DNA of 64,000 bases from Nonomuraea candida (GTDB lineage Bacteria; Actinomycetota; Actinomycetes; Streptosporangiales; Streptosporangiaceae). The stretch is from assembly GCF_000725485.1 (NCBI RefSeq), contig NZ_JOAG01000009.1:186001-250000 (forward strand). The letters run 5' to 3'. Position numbers and translations under genes: made by a program. The notes under the pieces were generated by a model. The model was given only the letters and a program-made list of their open reading frames with translations, was not told the DNA's origin and searched no databases. Below, piece by piece: positions 34,053 through 43,520 of this stretch (position 1 is the stretch's first letter; every line of letters starts with the position of its first letter).

Positions 34053-36770
34053 GTGGCTCACATCAGCCGACGTACCATGCTCGCCTCCACGGCCGGCGCC
34101 GCGGCGGCGCTGCCCTTCCGCGCGAGCCCGGCCGCCGCCGCCGAGCAGAGCGTGCCCGCGACGGCTCCGGTCGCGCCGGCCGGGCACGACCCGGTCTCGT
34201 TGCGCTGGCTGGAGGGCGGCGCGCCCGCCGAGCTGGCCGGCGGCACGACGTGGGGCGTGCCCTGGCCGCGCGGCGCGTTCGCGCCCGACCAGCAGTTCTC
34301 GCTGACCACGGAGGCGGGCGCGCAGGTGCCGGTGCAGTCGTGGCCGATCGGCTGGTGGCCGGACGGGTCCGTCAAGTGGACGGCCCACGCGGTCAGCGGC
34401 GCCGCGCCGCGCGCGGAGACGTACCGGCTCGGCGCCGGCGCCGCGGCGGCGCCCGCCGCGCCCGTCACCGTCAGGACCGACGGCGGCCGGATCACCGTGG
34501 ACACCGGCGTGATCACCGTCGCCTTCGCCCGCTCCGGCGAGCACGTCGTCACGTCGATCGCGCGGGGCTCGACGGTCGTCGCCAAGGACGGCCGGCTGAT
34601 CGCCTCCCGGCAGGACAAGGCCGAGGAGCCCGGCAGGAGCGAGGAGTTCACCGGCCGCGTCTCCTCCGTGCGGGTCGAGCAGAGCGGCCCCGTGCGGGCG
34701 GTCGTCAAGGTGGAGGGCAAGCACAAGAAGGGCCGGCGCGAGTGGCTGCCGTTCACCGTGCGCTTCTACCTGTACGCCGGCTCCGACGCCCTGCGGGTCG
34801 TGCACACCTTCGTCTACGACGGCAACGAGAGCAAGGACTTCGTCAACGGCCTCGGCGTGCAGTTCGCCGTGCCGATGCGCGGCGAGCCGCACGACCGGCA
34901 CGTGCGCTTCGCCGGCGAGGGCGACGGCGTGCTGGCCGAAGCCGTACGCGGCATCACCGGCCTGCGCCGCGACCCCGGCAAGGCGGTCCGGCAGGCCCAG
35001 TACGAGGGCCGGGCCACCCCCGATCCCGCCACCTGGGACCAGCGCGTCACCACCCGCCTGCAGTGGATCCCGGCCTGGGGCGACTACAGCCTGCGCCAGC
35101 TCAACGCGCACGGCTTCGAGATCCACAAGCGCACCAAGCCGGGCCACTCGTGGATCAGGGTGGACGGCGGCCGCCGCGCCTCCGGCCTGGCCTATCTCGG
35201 CGGCCCGACCGGCGGGCTGGCCTTCGGCATGCGCAACTTCTGGCAGCTGCACCCGACCGAGCTGGAGATCTCCGGCGCCGCCACGGACGAGGCGCGCGCC
35301 ACGGTGTGGATGTGGTCGCCCCGCGCCGGGGCGATGGACCTGCGCTTCTACCACGACGGCCTGGGCCAGGACACCTACCCCGAGCAGCTCGACGCCCTGG
35401 AGATCACCTACGAGGACTACGAGCCCGGCTTCGGCACCCCGTACGGCATCGCCCGCACCACCGAGCTGACCTTCTGGGCCCTGGAGGCCACCCCCACCGC
35501 CGGGCGCTTCGCCGCGCTCGCCGCCGCCAACGCCACCCCGCCGCTGCTCATCAGCCCGCCGCAGCACAACCACGCGGCCGGCGTCTTCGGCTCCTGGGCC
35601 CCGGTGGACCGCTCGGTCCCGGCCAAGGCCGCGCTGGAGGACAAGCTCGACCTCATGCACGCCTACCACCGCGAGCAGGTCGACCAGCGCTCCTGGTACG
35701 GCTTCTGGGACTACGGCGACATCATGCACAGCTACGACGCCGACCGCCACGTGTGGCGCTACGACGTCGGCGGCTACGCCTGGGACAACTCCGAGCTGTC
35801 GACCGACCTGTGGCTCTGGTACCACTACCTGCGCAGCGGCGACGCCAAGGCGTTCCGCTTCGCCGAGGCGATGACCCGCCACACCAGCGAGGTGGACATG
35901 TACCACCTCGGCAAGTGGCGCGGCCTGGGCACCCGGCACGGCATCCTGCACTGGGCCGACAGCGCCAAGCAGGTGCGCATCAGCAACGCCGGCTACAAGC
36001 GCTTCCACTACTTCCTGACCGCCGACGAGCGCATCGGCGACGTGCTGCACGACCTCATCGACTCCGACCGCACCTTCCTCGTGCTCGACCCCGGCCGCAA
36101 GATCAACGGTGGGCAGCCGTTCGACCCGGACCCCAAGGCGCTGGGCGTCGGGCAGACCACCGACTGGAGCGCCCTGGCGATGGCCTGGCTCACCGAGTGG
36201 GAGCGCAACGGCGACCCGATCGCCCGCACGAAGCTCGTCAACGGGGCCACCACGATCGCGGCGCTGCCCAACGGGTGGGTGCAGGGCGGCGTCACCTACA
36301 ACCTGGCCGACGGCCGCTACGCGCCCATGACGGAACGCTCGGTGAGCATCGGCAGCCTCAGCTCCGTCTTCGGCCTCATCGAGGTCATGACCGAGCTGAT
36401 CGACCTGATCGACGACGCGGCCGTCAAGGCCAAGTGGGTGGAGTTCTGCCGCCTCTACAACGCCACCAAGGACGAGCAGCGCGCGGCCACCGGCGCGGAC
36501 TGGGGCAACCTCAACCTGCGCCAGGCGTACTCGCGGGCCACCGCGTACGCGGCCCGGCAACTGGGCGACCAGGCCCTGGCCAGGCGCGCCTGGCAGGAGT
36601 TGCGCACCGGGCACGCCGGCTACCCCGACGGCCACGCCTTCACCTCGAAACGCGTCGAGGGGCCCGCCGTGCTCAACCCCGTCGACGAGGCGGACCTGTC
36701 GACGAACGCCAGCGCCCAGTTCGGCCTGGCCGCCTTCCAGTGCCTCGCGCTGATCGGCGAGCACCTCTGA
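34053..36770 (+). CDS. Tat-exported exo-rhamnogalacturonan lyase-like protein (RIFT-barrel family)
   Basis: 905 residues from a GTG at 34053 with aggag upstream. The start has a twin-arginine signal (SRRTMLASTAGAAAAL, ending AAAA near residue 30), so it is exported folded and probably released. After an N-terminal barrel with VPWPRGAFAPDQQFSL and SWPIGWWPDGSVKWTAHAV come beta-sandwich and alpha/alpha-barrel-like parts (SWYGFWDYGDIMHSYD, ELSTDLWLWYHYLRSGD). The layout resembles PcRGLX/YetA-like rhamnogalacturonan lyases. I am moderately sure of the family; the substrate is inferred from it and from the rhamnosidase, its importer and GH51 in this window. Confidence 0.75.
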   Translation: MAHISRRTMLASTAGAAAALPFRASPAAAAEQSVPATAPVAPAGHDPVSLRWLEGGAPAELAGGTTWGVPWPRGAFAPDQQFSLTTEAGAQVPVQSWPIGWWPDGSVKWTAHAVSGAAPRAETYRLGAGAAAAPAAPVTVRTDGGRITVDTGVITVAFARSGEHVVTSIARGSTVVAKDGRLIASRQDKAEEPGRSEEFTGRVSSVRVEQSGPVRAVVKVEGKHKKGRREWLPFTVRFYLYAGSDALRVVHTFVYDGNESKDFVNGLGVQFAVPMRGEPHDRHVRFAGEGDGVLAEAVRGITGLRRDPGKAVRQAQYEGRATPDPATWDQRVTTRLQWIPAWGDYSLRQLNAHGFEIHKRTKPGHSWIRVDGGRRASGLAYLGGPTGGLAFGMRNFWQLHPTELEISGAATDEARATVWMWSPRAGAMDLRFYHDGLGQDTYPEQLDALEITYEDYEPGFGTPYGIARTTELTFWALEATPTAGRFAALAAANATPPLLISPPQHNHAAGVFGSWAPVDRSVPAKAALEDKLDLMHAYHREQVDQRSWYGFWDYGDIMHSYDADRHVWRYDVGGYAWDNSELSTDLWLWYHYLRSGDAKAFRFAEAMTRHTSEVDMYHLGKWRGLGTRHGILHWADSAKQVRISNAGYKRFHYFLTADERIGDVLHDLIDSDRTFLVLDPGRKINGGQPFDPDPKALGVGQTTDWSALAMAWLTEWERNGDPIARTKLVNGATTIAALPNGWVQGGVTYNLADGRYAPMTERSVSIGSLSSVFGLIEVMTELIDLIDDAAVKAKWVEFCRLYNATKDEQRAATGADWGNLNLRQAYSRATAYAARQLGDQALARRAWQELRTGHAGYPDGHAFTSKRVEGPAVLNPVDEADLSTNASAQFGLAAFQCLALIGEHL

Positions 36771-36774
36771 ACCC

Positions 36775-36808
36775 CGGGACGGCCGCCCTCGTGCGGGCGG
36801 CCGTCCCG
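36775..36808 (+). terminator. terminator of the lyase-like gene
   Basis: Perfect 14-base stem cgggacggccgccc / gggcggccgtcccg with a six-base loop, starting 5 bases after the stop at 36770. Confidence 0.85.
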
Positions 36809-36852
36809 CCGGGAACCACCACCGGCGCGGCCGTCCGGGCGGGATCGATCTC

Positions 36853-37461
36853 CTAGCGGGCCGGGCCGGTCAGCCGCTCGTAGACGAGGTGGACGGCGTT
36901 GGCCGAGGGCCGGACCTCGCGCTGCCGGTACAGCTGCCGGGTGCCGGGCTTGAAGAGCGGGGTGCCGCCGCCGAGCAGCATCGGGGCGAGGTGCAGGCGC
37001 AGCTCGTCGGGCAGTCCCTGGTGCAGGGCCTGCCCGATGACGTCGCCACCGCCCATGATCACGACGTCGCCCGTGGTCGCCGCGGCCCGCGCCCGCTCCA
37101 CGGCGGAGGCCAGGTCGCCGACGAAGGTGAAGCGCAGGCCCAGCTCCTCCGCCAGCCGGACGTGCCGGGGCGGGTGGTGGGTGACGACGAAGAACGGGGG
37201 CGCGCCGGCCTGGTCGGCGCCGTACCCCATGTCCTTGGTCCAGCCGAGCGGGCCGTCGATGACCTCGAACAGCCGCTTGCCCATCACCACGGCGCCGGTC
37301 GCCGCGGTCGTCTCCCGGAGGATCTCGGCGTCGAGCGCGTCGCGGTCGGTCACCCAGGCGTGCAGCTCCTCGGCGTCACCGAGCCCGTGCTCGGCGTCGG
37401 CGCCGGGGCCGGTCACGTAGCCGTCCAGGGACATGGTGATGTCGGCGATGACCTTCGGCAT
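36853..37461 (-). CDS. RibD C-terminal/dihydrofolate-reductase-like protein
   Basis: 202 residues from an ATG at 37461 (agaggaa upstream). MPKVIADITMSLDGYVTGPG at the start, VVMGKRLFEVIDG and DVVIMGGGDVIGQALHQG are the signatures of the DHFR-like RibD_C family (PF01872). These bind NADPH; stand-alone members are reductases of unknown substrate. Single gene. Confidence 0.87.
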   Translation of the reverse strand: MPKVIADITMSLDGYVTGPGADAEHGLGDAEELHAWVTDRDALDAEILRETTAATGAVVMGKRLFEVIDGPLGWTKDMGYGADQAGAPPFFVVTHHPPRHVRLAEELGLRFTFVGDLASAVERARAAATTGDVVIMGGGDVIGQALHQGLPDELRLHLAPMLLGGGTPLFKPGTRQLYRQREVRPSANAVHLVYERLTGPAR

Positions 37462-37549
37462 GGCGGGGTTCCTCTCCGTCGGTACGGGGACGTCGATGGT
37501 ATGACCGCGCAGGCGGCGAGAACTCATCGCGCCCGGCGCCGGAAAGGGT

Positions 37550-37582
37550 GCCGCCGGACCCCCGTGACGGGGACCCGGCGGC
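37550..37582 (-). terminator. hairpin after the peptidase-inhibitor-like gene
   Basis: gccgccgg (37550-37557) pairs with ccggcggc (37575-37582), with inner pairs cccc/gggg around gtgac. It lies 42 bases downstream of the stop at 37625 in the direction of transcription. Confidence 0.65.
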
Positions 37583-37624
37583 GCACGGCCGCGACGGCCG
37601 CGGGTCAGGCGGGCGGCCGGAGGC

Positions 37625-38002
37625 TCACGCCCGGCCGCACCGGCCGGGGGAGGCCGAGTAGACGTCGAAGCCGAAGTCGAGGACGGTCTCCCAGGGCGCG
37701 ACCGCGCGGCGGTCTCCGTTGAAGCCCGGCTCCGCGAAGAAGCACCACGATTCGGGGGTGTTGTTCGCGGCCCGCACGACCGGCGGCGCAAGGTATTCCT
37801 CACGGTGGAGGAGCATCCGGAGCGCGCCGTCCGCGGTCTGGGCGCACACCCCGATGATCCTGGGACAGGGCCAGGGGGCGGCGGCCTGGGCGGCGGGCGC
37901 GGCGGGGGCGGCGGAGGCGGGCAGGGCCAGCCCGGCCGCGGCCGCGGCCGTGGTGGTGGTCGCGGCCAGCACTACGGCGGCTCTGCGGAGGAGGGTTCTC
38001 AT
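37625..38002 (-). CDS. secreted peptidase-inhibitor I36-like protein
   Basis: 125 residues with a signal peptide (AAVVLAATTTTAAAAAGLAL, ending ASAA). The mature domain has SWCFFAEPGFNGDRRAVAPW and SPGRCGRA, resembling the beta/gamma-crystallin-like fold of Streptomyces metalloproteinase inhibitors (family I36), with two Cys pairs (PWPCPRIIGVCAQ; WCFF with GRCG). Extracellular. Assignment by pattern only. Confidence 0.6.
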   Translation of the reverse strand: MRTLLRRAAVVLAATTTTAAAAAGLALPASAAPAAPAAQAAAPWPCPRIIGVCAQTADGALRMLLHREEYLAPPVVRAANNTPESWCFFAEPGFNGDRRAVAPWETVLDFGFDVYSASPGRCGRA

Positions 38003-38350
38003 GGTTCACTCCTTGCTGTTCGGGAACGCCTGCGAGTGGCAGACACCTCACTCAACAGCAACGAGTAGTCGATCGACAACGCAGAGTGACAGAATCCTGT
38101 CGCCGCCGCCATCCGATCACGCGGGACCCGCCTCACCTGCCATGACACCGGCACTGCCGCCCGGCGGGACGAACCCCGCCGGCCGCTCCGGGAAGGGGCC
38201 TGCGGAGAAGGGGTGGGAGCGGCACTTGCGGCGCATTCGGCCGGATCTTCGCTTACTGTGCATCTCGGGGGAGCACTGCGGGACAATGGCCCCGCCGGTG
38301 CGCGACGCGAGCACGGCCAAGCGGGGGAAACACGGAGGATGACGTCGGGA
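38003..38350. other. divergent promoter region
   Basis: About 350 bases between the leftward inhibitor-like gene and the rightward kinase gene. No coding frame is convincing. The left third is AT-richer (caacagcaacgagtagtcg) and probably contains the inhibitor promoter. For the kinase, a ttgcgg ... tactgt pair around 38228-38260 is too widely spaced to be certain. Confidence 0.35.
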
Positions 38351-39802
38351 ATGAGCGCTCAGACGCAGGAGCATCTCGGCCCTTACCGGGTGATCAGGAA
38401 GATCGGCGAAGGCGGCATGGGCGTCGCCCACCTCGGCGTCGACGACGCGGGCCGCGAGGTCGCGATCAAGGTGCTGCACCCGCACGTGGCCGCCGACCTC
38501 AAGGCGCGCGACCGGTTGTTCCGCGAGGTGGAGACGATGCGCCGGGTGCGCAGCCCGTTCGTCGCGGAGGTGATCGACGCCGAGCTGGCCGGTGACCGGC
38601 CCTACGTGGTGACCAGGTTCGCGCCCGGCCGCACGCTGGAGGACACCGTGCTGAGCGGGGGCCCGCTGCAGGCGCACGAGGTCATCAGGCTCGCCCAGGG
38701 GTTGTGCCAGGCGCTGGTGGACATCCACGCGGCCGGCGTGATCCACCGCGACCTCAAGCCGTCCAACGTCATGATGGTCGGCGGCGAGCCGCTGGTCATC
38801 GACTTCGGCATCGCGCACCTGGTGGACGCGGCCCGGCTGACCCAGACCGGCATGTTCGTCGGCACGCCGGGCTATCTCGCGCCGGAGATCATCCGCAACT
38901 CGCAGATCACCCAGGCGGCCGACGTGCACGCGCTGGCCTCGACGGTGTTCTTCGCGGCGACGGGGCTGCCGCCGTTCGGCACGGGGACGTTCGAGGCCAT
39001 CTGCTTCAACACCATGGAGGGGCGCTCGCAGATCGACCGGGCGCCCGGGTGGCTGCGCGACTGGCTGAGCCGGGCCATGCAGGTCGACCCGGCGGCCCGG
39101 CCGGGGGCGCGGGAGCTGCTGCGGATGGCCAGGGCGCTCGACCCGTCGCCCCGCGGCCCGCAGCGCGGGCCCCGTACGCTGATGATGGACAGCGTCTCCG
39201 ACCTGCTCCCGCCGGTCGAGTACGGCCACAGGCGCCAGGAGGAGCGGCCGCCGCCCTACGTGCCCGCGCCGACCCTGCACGCCGACCGGCCCGCGCCGCC
39301 CAGCCCGGCGCCGCCCCCGGCGCCCAAGGAGCCCTTCGACCTGCGGCGGTTCGTGGCCGGCAGCGGGTTCGTCGGGGTGCTCATGCTCGTCACGCTGATC
39401 GCGCTGACCATCCTCATGCCGGTCCCCGGCGGCCTGGCGGCGGCGGCGATCGCCCTGGCCCTGCGCGCCGGCGGGCACTTCTTCGGCGAGGCCCGGCGCG
39501 ACGGGTCCAGGGAGGCGCTCATGGCGATGGGGCACATCCTCCTGTCGCTGGCGTTCGGCTTCGTCGTCGCGGGCCTGCTGCACCTGGCCGTCCGGCTGAC
39601 CGCCAGCCACGCCGAGGCCCTGGCGGCGGGCGCGTTCACGCTGGGGCTGTTCGTGGTGCCGGGCGCGGGGCAGATCCGCGGCACCGCCGCCGGCCTCCTG
39701 GCCCGCCTCCTGCCCGGGCACCGCTCGCTCGTGGTGTCGGTGGCCGTCATGGGACCCATCGCGCTGATCTCGCTGATCGTCGCCCTGGGCCAGGGCCTGT
39801 AG
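38351..39802 (+). CDS. membrane serine/threonine protein kinase
   Basis: 483 residues from an ATG at 38351 (an ATG four codons earlier abuts the ggagg and is less likely). An N-terminal Hanks-type kinase domain has GEGGMG (19-24), AIK with Lys40, HRDLKPSN (catalytic D134) and DFG (D151), followed by MFVGTPGYLAPE. A Pro-rich linker near 300-330 leads to about five hydrophobic segments in the last 150 residues. There is no PASTA or other extracellular sensor. Likely cytoplasmic signalling from the membrane, with the GAF-PP2C phosphatase gene nearby as a possible counterpart. Confidence 0.92.
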   Translation: MSAQTQEHLGPYRVIRKIGEGGMGVAHLGVDDAGREVAIKVLHPHVAADLKARDRLFREVETMRRVRSPFVAEVIDAELAGDRPYVVTRFAPGRTLEDTVLSGGPLQAHEVIRLAQGLCQALVDIHAAGVIHRDLKPSNVMMVGGEPLVIDFGIAHLVDAARLTQTGMFVGTPGYLAPEIIRNSQITQAADVHALASTVFFAATGLPPFGTGTFEAICFNTMEGRSQIDRAPGWLRDWLSRAMQVDPAARPGARELLRMARALDPSPRGPQRGPRTLMMDSVSDLLPPVEYGHRRQEERPPPYVPAPTLHADRPAPPSPAPPPAPKEPFDLRRFVAGSGFVGVLMLVTLIALTILMPVPGGLAAAAIALALRAGGHFFGEARRDGSREALMAMGHILLSLAFGFVVAGLLHLAVRLTASHAEALAAGAFTLGLFVVPGAGQIRGTAAGLLARLLPGHRSLVVSVAVMGPIALISLIVALGQGL

Positions 39803-39831
39803 CCGCCTCCCGTCCCGGAAGGACACCCCCC

Positions 39832-40152
39832 TTGACCCCTCACGAGTGCGCCCGCCCGGCGTACGGCGACGACCGGCGGCCGTGGCAGTGCCCCGAGTGC
39901 GGCTGCCTGTGGGAGCCGCTTCCCGCGGCGGCGGTGGCCCCGCCGGCCCCGCCCGCGCCGGCGCGCCCGCGCGTCACCAGGAACGGCGTCATCATCGCGA
40001 TCGGCATCGTCTCGGGAGCCGTGTGCCTGGTGGCGCTCACCGTGAGCAGGGAGGCGTTCATCGTGTCGATCTGCGCGGTCGGGTTCGCCGTGCTCGCGTA
40101 CTCGGCCTGGGGTCTCTTCCACGACGACGAGGACGACGAGGACGAATGGTGA
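39832..40152 (+). CDS. small zinc-ribbon membrane protein
   Basis: 106 residues from a TTG at 39832 preceded by ggaagga. The start has Cys at HECARP and a zinc-knuckle WQCPECGCLWEP, then a Pro/Ala linker, then two membrane helices (GVIIAIGIVSGAVCLVAL, FIVSICAVGFAVLAYSAW) and a very acidic tail (HDDEDDEDEW). It follows the kinase gene by 29 bases in the same direction and may be a substrate or partner (inference). Family unknown. Confidence 0.65.
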   Translation: MTPHECARPAYGDDRRPWQCPECGCLWEPLPAAAVAPPAPPAPARPRVTRNGVIIAIGIVSGAVCLVALTVSREAFIVSICAVGFAVLAYSAWGLFHDDEDDEDEW

Positions 40153-40168
40153 CGGCGCGAGGGCCCCG

Positions 40169-41497
40169 TCAGCCGTCGCCGGGCGCGGCCAGGCGGACGG
40201 CGAGCAGCGCCACGTCGTCGGCGAAGTCGCCGCCGCCACGATGGCAGAGCAACCGGTCGCACAGCTCCTCGACGGGCAGGTGCCGCAGCTCGGCGGCGGT
40301 ACGGGCGAGGCTCGCCAGCCCCTGGCCGAGGTCGTGCGCGCGGTCCTCCACGAGCCCGTCGGTGTAGACCAGCAGCGTCGATCCGGTGGGGATGACCTGC
40401 TCGTGGTCGGGGCGCGGCAGCTCGGGGGCGACGCCGAGCGGGTGGCCGCCGTTGACGGTCAGGTAGCGGGCGGGGCCCTCGGCGGCCACCAGCAGCGGCG
40501 GCGGATGCCCGGCGCTGGCCCACCGCATCCGCCAGCCCTCGCCGGTGCGCTCCTCCAGCCGGGCCAGCAGCACGGTGGCCATCGGGCCGCCGTGCAGGCC
40601 GTGCAGCACCTCGTCCAGCCGGGTCAGGATGCGGGAGGGCGGCTCGCAGTGCTCGTAGGCGAGCACCCGCAACATGTTGCTGATCTGGCTCATGACGGTG
40701 GCCGAGCGCAGGTCGTGGCCCATCACGTCGCCGACCATCAGGCAGGGGGCGCCGTCGGGCAGGACGATCGCGTCGTACCAGTCGCCGCCGATGTTGGGGA
40801 CGGAGCTGGAGGGGCGGTAGCGCACGCAGGAGTGCAGGCCGGGCAGGTCGGGCAGCTCGGGGAGCAGGCTGCGCTGGAACTCCTCGGTGCTGCGCCTGAT
40901 CCGGTCGTAGAGGCGGGCGTTCTCGATGGCCACGCTGGCCGCGCTCGCCAGCGCCGCGATGATGCGCTCGTCGTCGCCGGTGAACGGGCCGCCGGAACGT
41001 TTGTCGGCGAAGTACATGTTGCCGTAGACCGTGCCGCGCACCAGGAGCGGCGTGCCCAGCAGCGTCCGCATCACCGGGTGGCCCTCGGGGAAGTCGCGGA
41101 ACTCGGGGTGGGCGGTCAGGTCGTCCACGCGCATCGGCCGGGGGTGGGCCACCAGCTCGCCGAGCAGGCCGTGGGTGGTCGGCATGCGCCCGATGGCGTC
41201 GTAGACCTCCTGCGAGACCCCGCACGTGAACAGGTCGGAGAACTGGCCCTCCTCGTTCAGCACGCCCAGGGCACCGTAGCGGGCGTCCACCAGGTCGGCG
41301 GAGACCTCCACGATGGTGCGGAGCGCGGCGTTCAGCTCCAGCTCCGAACTGATCGCCAGGACCGCCTCCAGCAGGCGCTCCATCCGGTCGTGCAGGTCGC
41401 GGATCTGCCTCAGGCCGGCCTGCAGCCGCTGCAGGTCCTCGGCGCCCAGTTGCCCCAGCTCGCCACTGATCCCGCCGCCCTCACGCTCCTCGCCCAC
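40169..41497 (-). CDS. GAF-domain PP2C (RsbU/SpoIIE-type) phosphatase
   Basis: 442 residues. A GAF sensor domain (about 45-195, with VDARYGALGVLNEEGQFSDL and RGTVYGNMYFADKR) is followed by a PP2C_SIG catalytic domain: NIGGDWYDAIVL, LMVGDVMGHDL, WASAGHPPPLL, LVYTDGLVE, FADDVALLAVR. The metal-binding aspartates are all present. Such enzymes dephosphorylate anti-anti-sigma factors in partner-switching systems. No anti-sigma or STAS gene lies beside it. Convergent with the kinase/zinc-ribbon genes. Confidence 0.92.
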   Translation of the reverse strand: MGEEREGGGISGELGQLGAEDLQRLQAGLRQIRDLHDRMERLLEAVLAISSELELNAALRTIVEVSADLVDARYGALGVLNEEGQFSDLFTCGVSQEVYDAIGRMPTTHGLLGELVAHPRPMRVDDLTAHPEFRDFPEGHPVMRTLLGTPLLVRGTVYGNMYFADKRSGGPFTGDDERIIAALASAASVAIENARLYDRIRRSTEEFQRSLLPELPDLPGLHSCVRYRPSSSVPNIGGDWYDAIVLPDGAPCLMVGDVMGHDLRSATVMSQISNMLRVLAYEHCEPPSRILTRLDEVLHGLHGGPMATVLLARLEERTGEGWRMRWASAGHPPPLLVAAEGPARYLTVNGGHPLGVAPELPRPDHEQVIPTGSTLLVYTDGLVEDRAHDLGQGLASLARTAAELRHLPVEELCDRLLCHRGGGDFADDVALLAVRLAAPGDG

Positions 41498-41608
41498 CTC
41501 ACCCCCCGAGACGCCCCTCCCCCCTCATGCCCCGCCGCCGTCCGGGTGACACGTGCCGGTGACACGCGCCGGTGACACGGCGTGACCGACGCCGGCCCGG
41601 GGCCGGGC

Positions 41609-42409
41609 TCAGGAGCAGCCCTCGAACTGGGGGACCGCCACCACCGACAGGTCGATGCCCGAGGCGCCGAACCACTTGTCCAGCAGCCTGCGCGCCGTGC
41701 CGTCCTGGTACATCGCGGTGATGGCCCGGTTGAGCGCCTCGCACCCGGCGACGTCGCCCTTGCGCACCCCGATCGACGTGCGCTGCTCGTTGAACGTCGC
41801 GCCGACCAGGTGCAGGTCCACGCCCGGCCTGGTGAGCAGGCCCGCCAGGATCTGGGCGTTGGTGGAGATGGCGTCGATCCTGCCGTCCTGGATCATCTTC
41901 AGGCACAGGTCGTAGTCCGGCGCCTCGACGGCGGTCGCCTTCACCCCGCGCTCGTCGATGATCCGCTGGGCGATGTTCGTGCCGCGCACCCAGCAGATCC
42001 TGCGGCCCGCCAGGTCGCGGACGTCGCGGACGGCCTCCTTGTCGGCCGGCCGCACCGCGATGTCCTGGAAGTCCACGTGGTACGGCCCGGCGAAGTCGAT
42101 CACCTTCTTCCGCTCCGCCGTGATCGACATGTGCGCGAAGACCAGGTCGGCCCGCTTCCGCGTGAGGACGCTGAGCTGGTCGCCGGCCTGGATCTCGAGC
42201 CAGCGGATCCGCTTGCCCAGCCGGGACAGCAGGTATTCGGCCACCTCGACGTTGAACCCGTCATAGCCGCCCTGCCGCCCCGCGAAGCTGATCAGCGGGA
42301 CGTCGGAGCGCAGGGCGACGACCACCTCGTCCTTGTCCATGAAGGACTCCGCCCGCCCGGTGCCGCAGCCGGTGAGCAGCACCAGCAGGCAGATCAGCAG
42401 CCGTCCCAC
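41609..42409 (-). CDS. solute-binding lipoprotein (amino-acid ABC type)
   Basis: 266 residues from a GTG at 42409 with ggaggg upstream. The lipobox LLTGC anchors it. The SBP_bac_3 fold is clear: FMDKDEVVVALRSDVPLISF, GYDGFNVEVAEYLLSRLGK, DLVFAHMSITAERKKVIDFA, ICWVRGTNIAQ. Normally this binds polar amino acids for an ABC importer, but no permease or ATPase is adjacent. It may serve a distant transporter or act as a sensor next to the phosphatase gene. Confidence 0.85.
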   Translation of the reverse strand: MGRLLICLLVLLTGCGTGRAESFMDKDEVVVALRSDVPLISFAGRQGGYDGFNVEVAEYLLSRLGKRIRWLEIQAGDQLSVLTRKRADLVFAHMSITAERKKVIDFAGPYHVDFQDIAVRPADKEAVRDVRDLAGRRICWVRGTNIAQRIIDERGVKATAVEAPDYDLCLKMIQDGRIDAISTNAQILAGLLTRPGVDLHLVGATFNEQRTSIGVRKGDVAGCEALNRAITAMYQDGTARRLLDKWFGASGIDLSVVAVPQFEGCS

Positions 42410-42623
42410 CGGCGCCCTCCCCGGCCGGAGCCGGCTGGGCCCCGTCACCGTCACGACCTGCCGGCGATCATCGACGGGCACCGCGCCTCCGGAGGGATCG
42501 ACTCGGGCTGGCAGATCGAGCATGACCATGGACCCGGCGTCTCCGCAAGAGGACACCGAGGCGCCCCCGGCCGCGGCGACCCCGGCCACTGGGACCGGCC
42601 ACTGGGACCGGCCGGGCGGCGGC

Positions 42624-43520
42624 TCAGCCGGCGTCGGCCGGGGCGAAAGCGGAGGCGTGGTCGCGGGCGAAGTCGGCGATGTCGCGCGCCGGCCGGCCGA
42701 GCAGCTCGGCGACCGTGCCGGTGGTGAAGTCGCCCCAGCCGTCCGCGTACGCCCGCGCGTACTCCTCCAGCATGTCCACGATCCACGCCGGCACGCCGTA
42801 CCCCAGCAGCGCCGCGCGCTTGACGTCGTCGCCCACCGGCCGGTACGTGACGGGCCTGCCCACGGCGCGCCCCAGCTCGCCGGCGACCTCCTCCAGCGAC
42901 AGCGAGCGCGGCCCGGTGAGGGTGTGGATCCGGCCGTGGTGCCGGTCCGGGTCGTCGCGGAGCACGCGGGCGGCGCACGCGGCGATGTCGCGCACGTCGA
43001 TCATGCCGATCCGCGCCGCGGCCAGGTTCAGCGAGAACGTGCCGGTGGCGGCGACGTCGCCGGCCTCGTTCAGCAGGTTCTGCATGAACCAGTGCGGGCG
43101 CAGGATCGTCCAGCGCAGCCCGGACGCCTCGATCTCCCGGTCGGACAGCGCGTGCAGCCTGCCGCTGCGGTTCGGCGCGTCGTGCGCCGCCCCGACCACG
43201 GACAGGCGCACGACGCGCTCCACGCCGGCCCGGCGGGCCGCCCACAGGGCGTTCATGTGGTGCTCGGGGGCGCGCGGCCCGTTCGGCGTGAGCAGCCACA
43301 CGTCCTGCACGCCGTCGAAGGCGGGCGGCAGCGACGCGGGCTCGCCGAGGTCGCCGACGACCGCCTCGGCGACCTGCCCCTTCAGGCGGCGCGCGGCGGA
43401 CTCCTCGCGGACGAGGGCCCGCAGCCGCAGTCCGGCCCCGCGCAGCTCGTCCAGCAGCGCGGTGGACACGGTCCCGGTGGCCCCGGTGATCAGCACGGTG
43501 CGTGACACGTTCGTTCTCAT
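42624..43520 (-). CDS. NmrA-like NAD(P)-binding protein
   Basis: 298 residues. Rossmann motif TVLITGATGTVSTALLDELR at the start; the catalytic Tyr of epimerases is absent, as usual for the NmrA/atypical SDR group (PF05368/PF13460). Others: LSVVGAAHDAPNRSGRLHAL, WTILRPHWFMQNLLNEAG. The ATG overlaps the stop of the MFS gene by one base, so translation is coupled. Likely an NAD(P)H-dependent redox sensor or quinone-reductase-like enzyme. Confidence 0.87.
   Translation of the reverse strand: MRTNVSRTVLITGATGTVSTALLDELRGAGLRLRALVREESAARRLKGQVAEAVVGDLGEPASLPPAFDGVQDVWLLTPNGPRAPEHHMNALWAARRAGVERVVRLSVVGAAHDAPNRSGRLHALSDREIEASGLRWTILRPHWFMQNLLNEAGDVAATGTFSLNLAAARIGMIDVRDIAACAARVLRDDPDRHHGRIHTLTGPRSLSLEEVAGELGRAVGRPVTYRPVGDDVKRAALLGYGVPAWIVDMLEEYARAYADGWGDFTTGTVAELLGRPARDIADFARDHASAFAPADAG

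Noticed and set aside
33978..36764. 928-codon frame antisense to the lyase-like gene
   Set aside because: Mirror of an excellent coding frame; composition is Val/Gly/Ala/Arg low complexity with no recognisable domain.
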